This document shows positions 42,611-54,450 of a stretch of DNA of 64,000 bases, in pieces; position 1 is the stretch's first letter, and each line of letters begins with the position of its first letter. Source of the stretch: Kingdonia uniflora (lineage: Eukaryota; Streptophyta; Magnoliopsida; Ranunculales; Circaeasteraceae); the NCBI GenBank assembly GCA_014058105.1, contig JACGCM010000604.1, forward strand, positions 558,001 through 622,000, given 5' to 3'. The position numbers and the translations under genes are program-made. The notes under the pieces are model-generated. The model made no database searches. It was not told the origin of the DNA and was given only the letters and a program-made list of their open reading frames with translations.

Positions 42611-44912
42611 CCGTATTTGTTGTAATGGCTAGAGCATAGAAGAGCAATATGTCTAACATTATTACTAGCCTTCATTTTTTCATTACCAACAAGATCTGTG
42701 GTCTTTTTATCGGGTTTCAAGAACCTTGAAGCAATCTAACAGACATGTGAAATAACCATCAAATACTTCATAATAAAATGAAAAGATTGTTACAGGAGTT
42801 GTATAACAGGGTAGAGAGGCGCACATTTTTTCACCCATGGAGGCAAAGTGGCACTGAAGAGAAGTGCCTAAACTTTAGTTATATCTTTTACTTTACCTGC
42901 AATGTAAAATTAAAATTCAATCCATGAGAATTCATTAATCTTAAATTGCTTCACAAATAGGTACAGAAAGCAATGCTAAAAGAACTCAGTATGTCCAGCA
43001 AAGTACCTAGGATAAGTTCAACGTCATTAACAAACCCCATCTTCAGCATTTCATCAGCCTCGTCAAGAACACGAAACTTTAATGAACTGAAGTTGAGATT
43101 TCCCCTCTCAATGTGATCCTATAACAGGATACACAAGTAATTAGCATGCAATTATTTAATTAAAAATGAGGACTATTACCACATATTAGCAACCACAGAG
43201 GAAAAAAATTACCTTGATACGCCCAGGTGTTCCAATAATGATATCAACTCCCCTTTTTAGGGAAGCTTCTTGACTGCGGTAGAGAGCTCCCCCATATAAA
43301 CAATATCCAGTTAAGTTCAATGAGACTCCATAAACTTCAAACTCAGCATAAACCTGAAAGTCAAAAAGAACATGATACAAAACCTTCAGAAAGGATACAG
43401 TAATGAATATACTCTTTCATAAAGAAGTACTCAAGTTTGAGTTATATTTTTATCAAATAAGTCTTATCATAGCATATATACCTGTTTAGCCAATTCTTGT
43501 GTTGGTAGAAGTACAAGGACACTTGGTGCTCTTCCATAACATGTCTTCCTTGAACTCTTTGTTGGGCCATTTGTCAATGATTCCAGTATAGGTAAGACAC
43601 AAGCCAATTTTTTTCCCTTAAAAAGCCATGAAAATTAAAATGTCACCGACAGAAAATGATTTATACACACTAAAAAGGTGAATACCAGAGCATGAACTAG
43701 ACTCAAATTCCATGTATTAATGGGGATTTGGTGTAATACTAGATTCAATTGCAAAAACAAAAAAATAGTGGACCACCAAACAAAAGTAAAATTAAAAGCA
43801 AAAGAATTCCTTGGAGTATCCTAGACCACAATAACACAGGCATACGGGTTGTAGACTTTAGATACTAGAGTGTAACAAATGTTGAAATCAACTTAATATT
43901 TTTATCTAATATACAACAAGAAAGTTTTCTCCCTATAATCAAGAAAGAACACCGAGATGTCTTGTTATATGGCTGTAACACCGTCTGAACTCTTTATCAG
44001 TCTCTCTCTACCTCCTGCATTTCTACTGTGACCCTAGTGAAGCCTTTGCCTCTATTTCAATCTCTCATTTACAACCCAACCCAAAGCTACCTCTCTATCT
44101 CTACCGCGACACGATAGGAAACTATAGGTATCCAGTCCTACAATGAGGTATTCTAGTCAGGGACTCTCAAGAGTAGTCTGTGAATGTCAAGTTTGTAAAT
44201 AAAACAAGCCACTAAACAAGTTGTACCAATAAGAAAGGAGAGGCAATCAAGTCAGGGCATAAGTTTAAATCTTGGCGTAGGCATAAAATTAAACTAATTC
44301 AACTTTAGGGTGAAACACATCAAGAACAAGTAACCGTACAACTACAAAGTACCAAGCTTTTGCGCCTAAACTATCTACTTAATCGCTATTGCCCCTTCAA
44401 TTTGAGCTAAGCATATTGTACAATGCTACAATTAAACTAGCCCCTAACTTTATAAACACAATACTATAATCAGATTGATCAATAAAAAAATTCATAAATG
44501 GCTAATTTGTACTTGCCCAGTGCGCGCTCGGCCAACTAAACCAGACCCATCGAGTATCAAATTAAAAGTCATCACCTGAATAGGGAATAAAGCTTCAATC
44601 CCCTTCGACTGCAGAGAATACATACCATGGGAGGCATGAAAAATAATGCTCTTCCTATGTCAGTGGCCCAATGTCCGTCGCTTGTCTGCATGGAAAAAAA
44701 ATCAAACAACCCTCTTCAATGCCATTATGGCATTCTCAATTGTTACTTCCTCGTCATCTCCAATCTTCACTGGGAGTATAGTTAGATCATATCTATCATT
44801 ATTCTCTTTCAACATCTATATTTTTTAGGTCAAGGAAAATGTAAACTAAGTTGTTGCAGAATGATTAGCAATGGACTCTGGGCTAAACAAAGAACGATGT
44901 GAACTTGTTTAC

Positions 44913-45108
44913 CTGCAATCATAGTAGAAAGTCTCCATTAGGCACAATTTTGGTTGAACTCTTCACGGGCCTTATCAACTTGAGCTTTTTCTTCAGGAGT
45001 GCCAGCGTCAGGAACAAACTCCCAAGTCTGTCTTCCTACAAAGTTATTGGTGCTATACAGCCAATGGCTATAAGGCCCACTCCTGTCTGCAATTTTGAAC
45101 TTCCACAT
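44913..45108 (-). pseudogene. Oxidosqualene cyclase 5' end fragment in CACTA-3
   Basis: ATG at 45,106-45,108 begins MWKFKIADRSGPYSHW, then STNNFVGRQTWEFVPDAGTP and EEKAQVDKAREEFNQN, the unmistakable N-terminus of plant triterpene synthases such as beta-amyrin or lupeol synthase. It is followed by a stop and a GTAAAC donor. The catalytic DCTAE region is not included. Confidence 0.85.
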
Positions 45109-45536
45109 TCCTGATCTAACTAGTAGTTCAAGTCCTTTCCAAACTCCTTCAATAAATTAAATGTTGAATTAGATAATTAAATCATAACTTAATATTTTAG
45201 GCCTCAAAATGGTAAAGTGCAAATAATAATCATTTCGTCATTACTAACGTCAAAATTCCCACAAGCTAGTCATTTGGTACTGTAAAAATATATATTGGGT
45301 AAACGCCTATGGAAATTATACCAACTACCATGCTGTCAAGAACAACGACCTTAAGGGTACTCCTAACTGCATAAAGGCCTACGACCATGGTAAGAAATGT
45401 TGTACATTGGCTCCAATAGATATATTTACAGAAGTATTTCTTTCGCATATCTGCACAGGAGGCAATGCAGTGGTCCTTTTCAAGAATATATTTGGCAAAT
45501 AACAAAAGACAAACATAAAAGGATTTTAACACATAC

Positions 45537-45601
45537 TTAATTCTCTTTTCTTTTGTAATGCCCACAGTTGATCCCCTTTTGCCAATATAGTCCAATGCAA
45601 C
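45537..45601 (-). pseudogene. NRPB2: RNA polymerase II second subunit (RPB2) exon in CACTA-3
   Basis: Between a GTTGTAG acceptor and a GTATGT donor the exon encodes ALDYIGKRGSTVGITKEKR, a highly conserved RPB2 block. Downstream, 45,480-45,510 may hold a degraded next exon (AKYILEKD). Short but specific. Confidence 0.7.
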
Positions 45602-45832
45602 CTACAACACCATGGAAAGAACATAGATCATCTACTATCATCACAGAGTGAGCATCGTGAATAAACAATCATAGGAAACAAAAGATCTTTACAAAACTAA
45701 GAATGGGGAGGCAACATAACTATTTTAATTAAGCTCATTTAATACACATTTTAGCTTACCCTCTACCATATCCATACTAAGAAAATCCCATTGTACATAG
45801 TGGCAAAGACCAGATGACATGATTCTACAAGG

Positions 45833-46204
45833 TTACGTTTTAGTGCCCAAATAGAACTTGAAAACACCAACTTTTGCGAGATCCATCATAAGACCCTCCA
45901 TAGTATCGACAACCCGAGTAATTAACATCTCATGAGTATTACTGTCAGTTGCACCTCTGTAATTGATGTCCTTTAGAAAACCTTCCATGTGCTTCAACGC
46001 AAAAAGATAATTGTAATCCAAACCTTCCTGGTATCTACTCAATAAGCTACTAAAAATAACTTCACATCGTCCATGAATACACTTAAAGATCCTATCAGAC
46101 TTAACAGTCATCAATGAATCAACAAGCTGATGAACTACCTCAGGCTCTAAATACCAACTACCAAAAGCCTCTCTCCCAACTACCAAATGCCCACATATTA
46201 ACAA
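45833..46204 (-). pseudogene. Unassigned coding piece in CACTA-3
   Basis: An open minus-strand frame of 123 codons (LEPEVVHQLVDSLMTVKSDR; then LKHMEGFLKDINYRGATDSN) of alpha-helical character. It lies between the RPB2 exon and TNPD on the same strand, so probably another captured fragment. I do not recognise it. Confidence 0.4.
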
Positions 46205-46569
46205 GGAAAAATCTAAATTAGTTGTACAAAACTTCCTAATTGAGGATATTTCTACACAATACTACTAAAACTATTTCACTTATGCTATATATTAGTATAA
46301 GGGATTAAATGAAACTAAAAGAGAAAATTAATAGCATACCTCTGGCTTAGGGAAGAGTGTCACTTGAGTATAGACCTCATCATTCTCCAATATGATCCAT
46401 GAAAGAAACTGATAACCAAAGCAACAAATGTATAAGTAGACAAAATAATTAATTCTACTTCATATAAATTAAGGCAATATAAATTAAGCATAAGTTGTAG
46501 CAAATATGAACAACGTAATAGAAAGTTACAGAAAAGAGAAACCATACAAGACTACAAAGAAACATTTTC

Positions 46570-49500
46570 TTATTTCCTTAAACGTCTTTGTTTCTTTGGC
46601 CTTTCTTCAACAATAATATTTTTGGGATTGTGAAAAAAAATTTCCTCACTAATATAACTTTCCCTATTACCAGGACCAATATCAGAATCAGATAAAACAC
46701 GTTCGTCAGATAAAAGGCATGCCTCGTCATCAATATAAACCTTTGATGGAACCTGTAGAACTACGTGCTAATCTGGATCTTTTGGATCCTGGGAATAAAA
46801 TACTTGTGTGGCATGTTCAGCAAGAATAAATGGTTCATCAGCCATATGATCGGATCTAATTAAGTTGGACAAATTAACCAACGCTAAGTTTGCTTCTACA
46901 TCCACTTTAACACCATGGTGTGTAATCTTAGCCCAAGCACACTTGAATAAGACAGCCTTATACCCTTCTCGATATTGAAGTTCGATGATGTCCTCTAGAA
47001 CCCCATAGTATACAGTAGATTCGCCTTTGTATTTTTATCACTACAACTAGATCTGAAGGTGGTCATAGCACTAGTGCTAACCCCATTATTTTGATATTGT
47101 TTTGTTGCTTCTTAATCTTTGGTCACAAACAAGAACCCGTTGACGCAATACTTTTTGTACCGATTAGCGTAATATGATGGCCCTCTTACAATATCAGCAA
47201 AATTGATATCGACATTTTTTGCAGTTTGTAACTGCAAAGAATATTACACAATGCAAAATAATTAGGCAATCCAGTTTTAGAAACATTTGTTTGACATGAT
47301 TATACTTTTATTTTTGCAGTACATAAATCTTGCAACTTTTAAATGTACCTACTTTTTTAACCAAGATATGAACTCTTCTTCACTAGGAAATTTGCACTGT
47401 CTTGACCACTTTCCCATTGCTAACTTACGGAGCTTTATGAAGTTATCATGTTTCTAAGTATCAAAATATAAAAAAAATTATATTCCGAATAAAGGGAGAA
47501 TTATTTATAAATATTCGTGTATGAATATATACCTTTTCCAAGTATCATAACAAGGTTGACTCTTTAACACCCACATGCGAGCTTGTTCGTATTCAATACC
47601 TTCTATGATAAACTCTTGGCTGGAGCCAACTGGTCCGTCCTCATCATCATTTTCATTGTAGTCGACAACATTGAGTAGATTGGGAGGAACGGAAAGAGAA
47701 CCATCCAAAGACTTCTCCAATTTTGTTAGGATGTTTGAATTTCCCAGACCTTTATACTCAGTGAAATATGTTAAAGTTTATTGTAAAAGTTATGCATGCG
47801 CAATGCAGCCTTCGGGGCGGGCTTTATTCATGACATCATCTTTAAATGTCTTCATTCTCCATAAAAATATAAACAATTATAGATGTTTGAATAGTTTAAA
47901 AATACCTTTCAAATGCCCACATCATTCGAAATACAAGAGTTTCATTCGCATGGGCCTCATAAGCTAAGTAGATGGGCAAATGCATCATCACAACAAAAAT
48001 AGATGGAGGAAAATTCTTCTCAACTTTACACAAAGTTCTTCTCATACCCACGTCAAGTTTCGTGAGCTTGTCAATATCAATTGTTTTTGAACAAAGTGCA
48101 TTGTAGAAGTTTTAAAAGCTTCTAATTATATCACGGATTTCTTTCCTATCTCTAAAAGCATGTTGAAGCAAAACAGGAAGTAAATGTTGTATCAGGATAT
48201 GGTAATCGTGGGATTTCATGCCCTTCAACTCCATGTTATCTCTTGAAACAATATTTTTCCAATTACTACTAAAACCGAACGGAACACGGAGATCTTTCAA
48301 AGTTTGTAAGAATATATTTTTTTCATCCTTCCGTAACCAAAACCAACCCGGCTGCATAACTTCCTTCCCATTATGAGTTTTTAGCCATAAATTCTTTTTG
48401 ATTTTCAGTCGCTTTAAATCCCTACGTGCATTAGGGTCGTCCTTCGATTTGTTTAAATTCATCATAAGTACAAGTAAAATCTCGCAATCATTCTTCTCGA
48501 TGTGCATGACATCCAAATTGCTACGAATATGGATATCCACCCAGTAGTCAATATCAAAAAATATGGACCGCTTGGAGAAGCATGTCGCAGGATCGAACTC
48601 ATCAACTTCACCTAGTGTTATATCCTTTATCTTTGCTTTTATTGTAGGTTGTGCTTTCCTCCATTTTACATCCAACTTAGAAGTCATTTTTTCTACATCT
48701 TTCCCAAGCAAACGAGAAGGTGGATCTCTAAGTTCTTCTATTTTATCAAAGGTACTGGCCTTAGTGCCCTTTCTGGCCTCATCCGTATTTGGCAACCATC
48801 TTCTATGTTTAGGATACACATTTTTCTTCCCATAGTGAAGCCACATTGAATCTTTATTCGGACCGCAACATGGATATGTGAATTCTCCCTTTATCTTACA
48901 ACCGGAGATACTTTCATATACAGGAAAATCGTGGATTATCCATAACAATATTGCACGCATGTTAAATTTTTTACGTATGAATGCATCATATGTCATAGAC
49001 CCTTCTTTCCACAATTGTTTTAATTCAGCAACTAATGGCTACAGGTACACATCAATGTCATTTTCTAGTTGTCAGGGACCGGTATTAGCAAGCTCAACAT
49101 TATGAACTGTGGTTTCATGCATAAATTTGGAGGGAGATTGTATGTCTCACACATGACGGGCCAACAACTATGTGGTGACCCGAACATACCAAACAGACAA
49201 ACGCCATCTGTTGCTAGCCCTAATCAAAGATTTCGATGTATAGTGGAGAAATCTTTGTACTTTCTATTTAAGGCCTTCCATATTTTGGAATCTGCATGAT
49301 GTCGCATTTTTCCATCTGGTAATCTTCCAGTTGAATGCCAAGTTAGGTCTTTTGCCACCCATGGTATACTACAAAAGAGGGGAGAAGACACAAATTGCAT
49401 GTCTTACAATTTTAGTATTAGACCTAATTGATTAATTTTAATAAATAAAACTATAACAAAAAAAATCATACCTATACATCCTTTGCAGCCTCGGTGTTAT

Positions 49501-50298
49501 TGGAAAATACCGTAGTACCTTAGAAGAAACTTTTGTGCCTTCTTTATATCTAGAGGTACCACATGTCGGACAATTGGTCTTCAAAGCATTTTCTCTTCAA
49601 TATAAAATGCAATCATTAGGACAAGCATCAATATTTTCAAAATTAAGACCAACTTAAGATATTATCTTACTATCACAATAGCTATTGGTCGGGGTTTTGT
49701 TTCCTGCTGGTAGTACTTCTTGAAATAACTTTAGAAGATCTGCAAAACTGGTTGCAGACCAATTGTGTTTAACTTTCAACTTGTATAATTTTATGATGAA
49801 AGTTAACACGGTAAAACCTTCACATCCAGGATATAATGTTGTCATGGCCTCTAACACATTTTTCTTAAGCTCTATAGTGGAGTCGTCTTCACTTGGTTCT
49901 TGATATTCACTCGAAACGTTGGCCGCCCCACCTTCTAAAATTGGATTTACCATATCACCATTGTTTGGAAGTACTGGGTTACCTATATTAATACTCAAGT
50001 CATCCATAAATATCTCATTTTGGTGTTGCTCGAGCAATTCTACATTCTCAATATCCTCATGAACTTCTTTTTTGTCGTGCGCATACCAAACCTTATAGGT
50101 TTTTGTGAATCCAACTCTGTCTAAATGAAGAATAACATCGTCATAAGAAATCTAAATCATTTTGTTTCTGCAGCACTTACATGGACATATAATGGTTCCA
50201 GTATCAGGAAGGTAATTCCGTACAAAATCTATAAAGGCGTACATGCCTTTTATAAATCTCGCGTTAGGATGTCGAAGGTTTATCCAACTCTTATTCAT
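46570..50298 (-). pseudogene. TNPD-type En/Spm transposase of CACTA-3, decayed
   Basis: The start at 50,296-50,298 gives MNKSWINLRHPNARFIKG and ICPCKCCRNKM, the transposase-associated zinc domain. Then ENIDACPNDCILY and CPTCGTSRYKEG, followed at 48,112-49,014 by the core (KKFNMRAILLWIIHDFPVYE, GEFTYPCCGPN, MHIEKNDCEILL), then DUF4218-type FPPSIFVVMMHLPIYLA and PEGCIAHA segments, and a DUF4216-type tail ending PKKQRRLRK before TAA at 46,570-46,572. The protein binds and cuts CACTA ends. Stops, shifts and introns break it into pieces, so it is probably inactive. Confidence 0.87.
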
Positions 50299-50599
50299 GG
50301 AACGAGCTTTCAAAGTATATATTGCACAACAAAAACACCCAAAAGTTTTTTGTGGCTTCGTTTTCTTCTATAAAAGAAAGGGAAATAGTAAAAAGGTGCA
50401 TGATAAGAAGGGGAAAAGACAAAGAAACTAGAAGCAAGCCAACATTAGCATTAACAGTAAAAGAACCAGCTTAAGTGGAGTATCTAGTGTCTACTGAAAA
50501 ATCAGAATCCCAACTAAGCTCACAAAGCAAAACCAGCCTATTGTATATAATAGTTCAGACCATATAAGAATATAATTATACCATTGGTTACATAATAGT

Positions 50600-50624
50600 G
50601 GGGGGGGGGGGGGGGGGGGGGGGG
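50600..50624 (+). repeat. G homopolymer, 25 bp
   Basis: Twenty-five consecutive G. It lies at the left border of the organelle-like segment. A run this long is uncommon and its exact length may be a sequencing or assembly artefact. Confidence 0.9.
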
Positions 50625-50629
50625 AGCAT

Positions 50630-53600
50630 GTGTGAAAAAACCATTGGAACTCTCATTGTTTTATTTTACGAATATGACTACGGTAGTGGGTCTATTTAGA
50701 CAGATGAGGAAGCCAGGCAAGCGACCAGCGAATAAGGCTTTAAAAAAGCGACTAGTGAAGAAGCCTTTAAAAAAGCGACCAGTCCCGTCCCAAAGACAGA
50801 TGAAGAAGCCTATAAAAAAATGACAAATCCCATTCCAACCAAGAAAATGAGCGCAAGGATCCTAGGCAGAGTCGAAAAAGGATACCATGTAAATGCAAAA
50901 AGGATCGACCAAGACTGAAGACTGTGTTCTAGGGATGGGATGTAGCTCTGACCGGCGTCAAAGGGCTTTGAAGCTAGAGCTACAATAAAATAGAAGCTAG
51001 AGCTACAATAGAATTGAAGCTACAATAGGCAAAACGAAATAGCCATTAGAGGTAGCCTTTAAAAACTGGATGCGATCACTATTCACGCGTACTACTATGC
51101 CGAAGTCGAAGGTTTCGCGACTCTTCTTCTCATGTCGGTGGTTCGGTTAGGCTAGTTGCACCTGCAACATACCTCTAGCTCGGGTTAGTATCTCTTCGAA
51201 TGAGAAATCTATATGTTAGCTTCAACGCCTATTTTCTTTTTTATCCTATTATCATCTCCTATCCTATTTTTTCTAAAGATCGAAATAGCTATGTGTGTGT
51301 TTGTTCTTTGGAGATAGAAAAAGTATTGGCAAGTGTGGGAAAGCAAGTGGGTTTGTTGATAAGCTATAAGTCATCCCTTTCTCTTACTACACAACCTAAA
51401 AAGCTTTTTTTTAAGTAGGTATGCTACGATCTGGGTTCACCTAGCACTTTGCGTAGGTCTTCTAAACTATACTTTGGCTTGACGTATGAAGGATCCTAGG
51501 ATGCACCTGATGTGAAAGTCGCTTGAAGAATCCTAGGAGGTACCTGATATGAACGCGATGATAGAGCCTTGTGCCGGTGTTTTATGGATATAGTCACGCT
51601 TTTGACTTGAGTTGCATAGTGCTCATGTCGTAGCTTTTGTTCTCGTAGGTAATGAGTGCGCTGCCTAAACTACTCCACCGTCTACTCTCTTTTATCTATC
51701 TTGCTCTAACTACCTTTGAAACCCTTAGACTTAGAGCCAGTATACAAGTTCCGGTTTTGCTTCAAAACGCTAGCGAATAAGGACTCCACCTAGTAGGTTT
51801 GCTTAGGCGGTTGCATCCTTTCGTGCTTATCCTGGCTTTTTCGTTAGATAGGACCTATGGGGAGTAAAAGAAGGAAGGCGAGTGATTTGGTCAATGCTTT
51901 TTCTCTAAGCAGGAATCCTCTATCCTATGGACAGACGTACTACGGATAACCAATAGCAAAGCTAATGCTTCATTCATTGCGTACCGTACCCGACTCTTAC
52001 GGCCAGTAGGGAAAGACAAAGAAAGTCTTGTACGTTTTCATCTTCCTTGCTTAGGCTACTCAAGGATCCTTCTAAACTACACAGAAACCTTCTTGTTACT
52101 TTCTTTCATTAAAAAATAGCTCTAACAGAACCTAGGATCCTTCTAACGAAAAGCTACCTTACCTAGGATCATCGACATAGTTATTCTTTTGCTCTCCATC
52201 TTTTAAACCCGTCTTCCAAATTACCCTTTTTCCTTTTTTCCTTGATGCTCGATTTGACTCATGTTATAGCTACTCTCGCCTAGGGGCTTACGCCTTTCCG
52301 AACCGATGAGAGCTTCCTACTATCTGCAAACATCTGCCAGCTTGCACTAATCATCCCAAGTAGTAGCTAAGGGTACTATATTTCTAGATTTGGTCTATGC
52401 CATAGCCTATCTTGCTATGAATCTTGTGAGAGCATTGGTTTTTTTTAGCTCTACAGAAAAGCCTCAAGGATCCTCAGCTTCACAATACACAAGTTAGCGA
52501 CTCTGGTCCTTCCTCATCTCTTCCTGACAACGGATCTACAAGGGTTGAGATATATTCGTGCCTAGGGAAGGAAGTCATCAGCCTTGTACTACTCATATGG
52601 CTCATCTATACCCTTGTCTAAGGCCACCTACTACATGAACTAGGATAAGAGGTCTCAAAGGTCTTTCTCCTATCCTTACTGTTTTCAGGTGAGAACCGAG
52701 AATCTCAATGACCTCAGCCCATACATATTGGTAAACACGCGCTTCAGAACTGCACTAACCCACTGTCTTCTTTGCAGTGGTTTAGCTCTAACTATTTACT
52801 TTCTGTTGTACCTACCACTATATAGATAAATAAGTCCTTATGTGCCTATGCTTTCTTTCCTTTCCTATGCCTATAGTCTGTATCCGGGGATTCAACTATC
52901 ACTACAGTAGCGGGGAGGCTTTTCGATCTTCCTGACTAGGCTAGCTTCGCTCCCTCTTTGCTATGGCTACGGATTCCGGCTCACCTTTTTCTTTTAGGCT
53001 TGTATCAAAGAAAGTAGACCAACTGACTTGAAGATCTGAGGAGTTCAATTTTTGGATGAAGATCGCAAGGATCATTCTTATCACCCGTCTCTAAACTACT
53101 TAAATCCTTTTAAAGCCCTGGGTTTCGGTAGATCATTCTCTGATCAATGTACGCAAATCTTCGCCTCAACCCAGCAAGGTGGGAAGAATAGAAAGTACTC
53201 TAAACTACCTTTCGCTAAAAAGAGTAGTCATTTCCCACGCTTCCTTTCGTTTGCTTTTCTGTAGAGCGCGCATAGCAGGGTGAGATCAACTAGACTTTGA
53301 TCTCGCTATTGATCTGCGTCCTAGGCCTTAGTTTAGATCTTGCTAGGATCCTTGTTTCAAAGTGGGGGAGTGCAGTAGGGGAGCTATTTGCAACAAGTTG
53401 GGCTGATGCCCTTGTGGGTTTGGAGACTTGGAGCTATTTGCAACAAGTTGGGCTGAAGTCATTTGTGAGGAGCGCTCCAAAAAAAGCTACAAAAGACCTA
53501 TTATCTAGTACCCAAAAAAACTAGGATCTCACTTCCAAACTACCTATAGACAGAGTGGATGACCAGCTCCCTTGCTCCTTTGGGTTTGTGCGCATTGGCT

Positions 53601-54300
53601 CTCCTTTCGTTCATACTGACTTGACTCAGGAAGCCCACAAAAAAGATACCAACCGCACTTACGTACATTGATCAATAGTAGCGAGTTCTTTCCTAAATAA
53701 AAAAAGCTAATGCGAGCCTTCAACTATTCAAACGCTCATTTTTTCCCCGAGTTGATAACCACTAGTCTCACCATACGCAAGTGACCAACTATGAAACCAA
53801 GGAGCTCAGTATCTTAGGTTCGACCTGAGCTTAGTTACATTGCCCTCCTTAAAAAGCATTGGTTAAAATCCAACCGTAACTCCTACGTAGTTTAGAAAAT
53901 GACTATCCAGCAAGAAAGTAAAGAAAGTAACCAGCAATAATCAACAAAATTATAGAAGTAGTTAGGAGCTATTTTGTTCAAATCATACAGCAACTCCTAG
54001 CTTGGATAGTGGAGTAGCAAGAAAACATAGGAAAAATCCAACTGAGGTATCTAGTGCTAGCACAACTCCTAGAGCTATGTTGCTAATTATTATCAGTGCG
54101 CGTTGAGTTGGATTTTTGTTATTAGAGGACTGGATGCGCTATCCTAGTTGCACAATGCTTTTTTTTAGAAGCCTAGTTGTTGCTAGGTTAGTAGAGGGCA
54201 CCTGAGGTATCTAGTCTCTAATGGAAAGCGGTAAAAAGAAAAGAGCTATTTTTTAACGATAATTTGGAAGGATCCTCTTTTAAAATAGGATCCTCGTTAC
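50630..54300. other. Organelle-like (probably mitochondrial) DNA inside CACTA-3
   Basis: About 3.7 kb is richer in G+C than its surroundings, with stop codons in every long frame and no captured exon. The motif CCTAGGATCC or parts of it (AAGGATCC, CTAGGATCC) recurs at least ten times, with TTCTAAACTAC and GAAAGTAA-type strings. This style resembles intergenic plant mitochondrial DNA. I found no mitochondrial gene to confirm it. A 50-bp tandem repeat lies at 53,381-53,480. Nuclear origin cannot be excluded. Confidence 0.45.
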
Positions 54301-54330
54301 CTAACTTGAGACTTGCGCTATAATCACATA

Positions 54331-54450
54331 AGCGCAATCATCGTATTCCACGACACCCCATTTCTCTCAAGCATTTCATCAAACAAAATCCTCGACCACT
54401 GATCAACAACTCCATATTTCCCATACATATCTAACAAGGAAGTCTGCACA
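54331..54450 (-). pseudogene. PPR protein fragment in CACTA-3
   Basis: The minus strand reads TSLLDMYGKYGVVDQW then RILFDEMLERNGVSWNTMIA, a near-standard PPR repeat of the plant PLS type (usual YGKCG, FDEMPERN, SWNTMI). PPR proteins edit or process organellar RNA. Only about one repeat is present. Confidence 0.8.

Larger units (their letters stand above)
36051..42627 (+). mobile_element. CACTA-2: 6.6-kb CACTA nested in the captured RH7 exon
   Basis: Left end CACTACAACAAAAATAGG; right end (reverse complement) CATTACAACAAATACGGG, one change in the CACTA core. GCT flanks both sides (36,048-36,050; 42,628-42,630). Dense ACGTCATTTTT-type subterminal repeats occur at both ends. The RH7 reading frame continues exactly across the empty site. 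It carries plus-strand fragments of fructokinase, SKI3, QWRF and TPS genes and a short En/Spm-type protein piece, but no full transposase. Confidence 0.9.
35795..44608 (-). pseudogene. RH7: DEAD-box RNA helicase RH7-like fragment, split by CACTA-2
   Basis: Minus-strand exons in order: 44,513-44,608 (GIEALFPIQ, GRARTGQ of motif I), 43,482-43,619 (GKKLACVLPILESL; motif Ia as PTQELAKQ), 43,213-43,353 (RGVDIIIGTPGRIK, motif Ib), 43,007-43,118 ([13 protein letters not shown], motif II DEAD intact), 42,628-42,735 plus 36,001-36,050 (NEKMKASNNVRHIA, LIPDIIRCYSS) and 35,795-35,917 (GRTIIFTETKDSASELSRLL). RH7-type helicases are nucleolar. GKT of motif I reads GKK, and R of motif Ia reads Q. N- and C-terminal ends are absent. 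Confidence 0.85.

Noticed and set aside
44640..44830. Minus-strand frame reading PVKIGDDEEVTIENAIMALK
   Set aside because: Looks coding, but I could not assign it to RH7 or any other family, so it is noted here and not listed as a gene.
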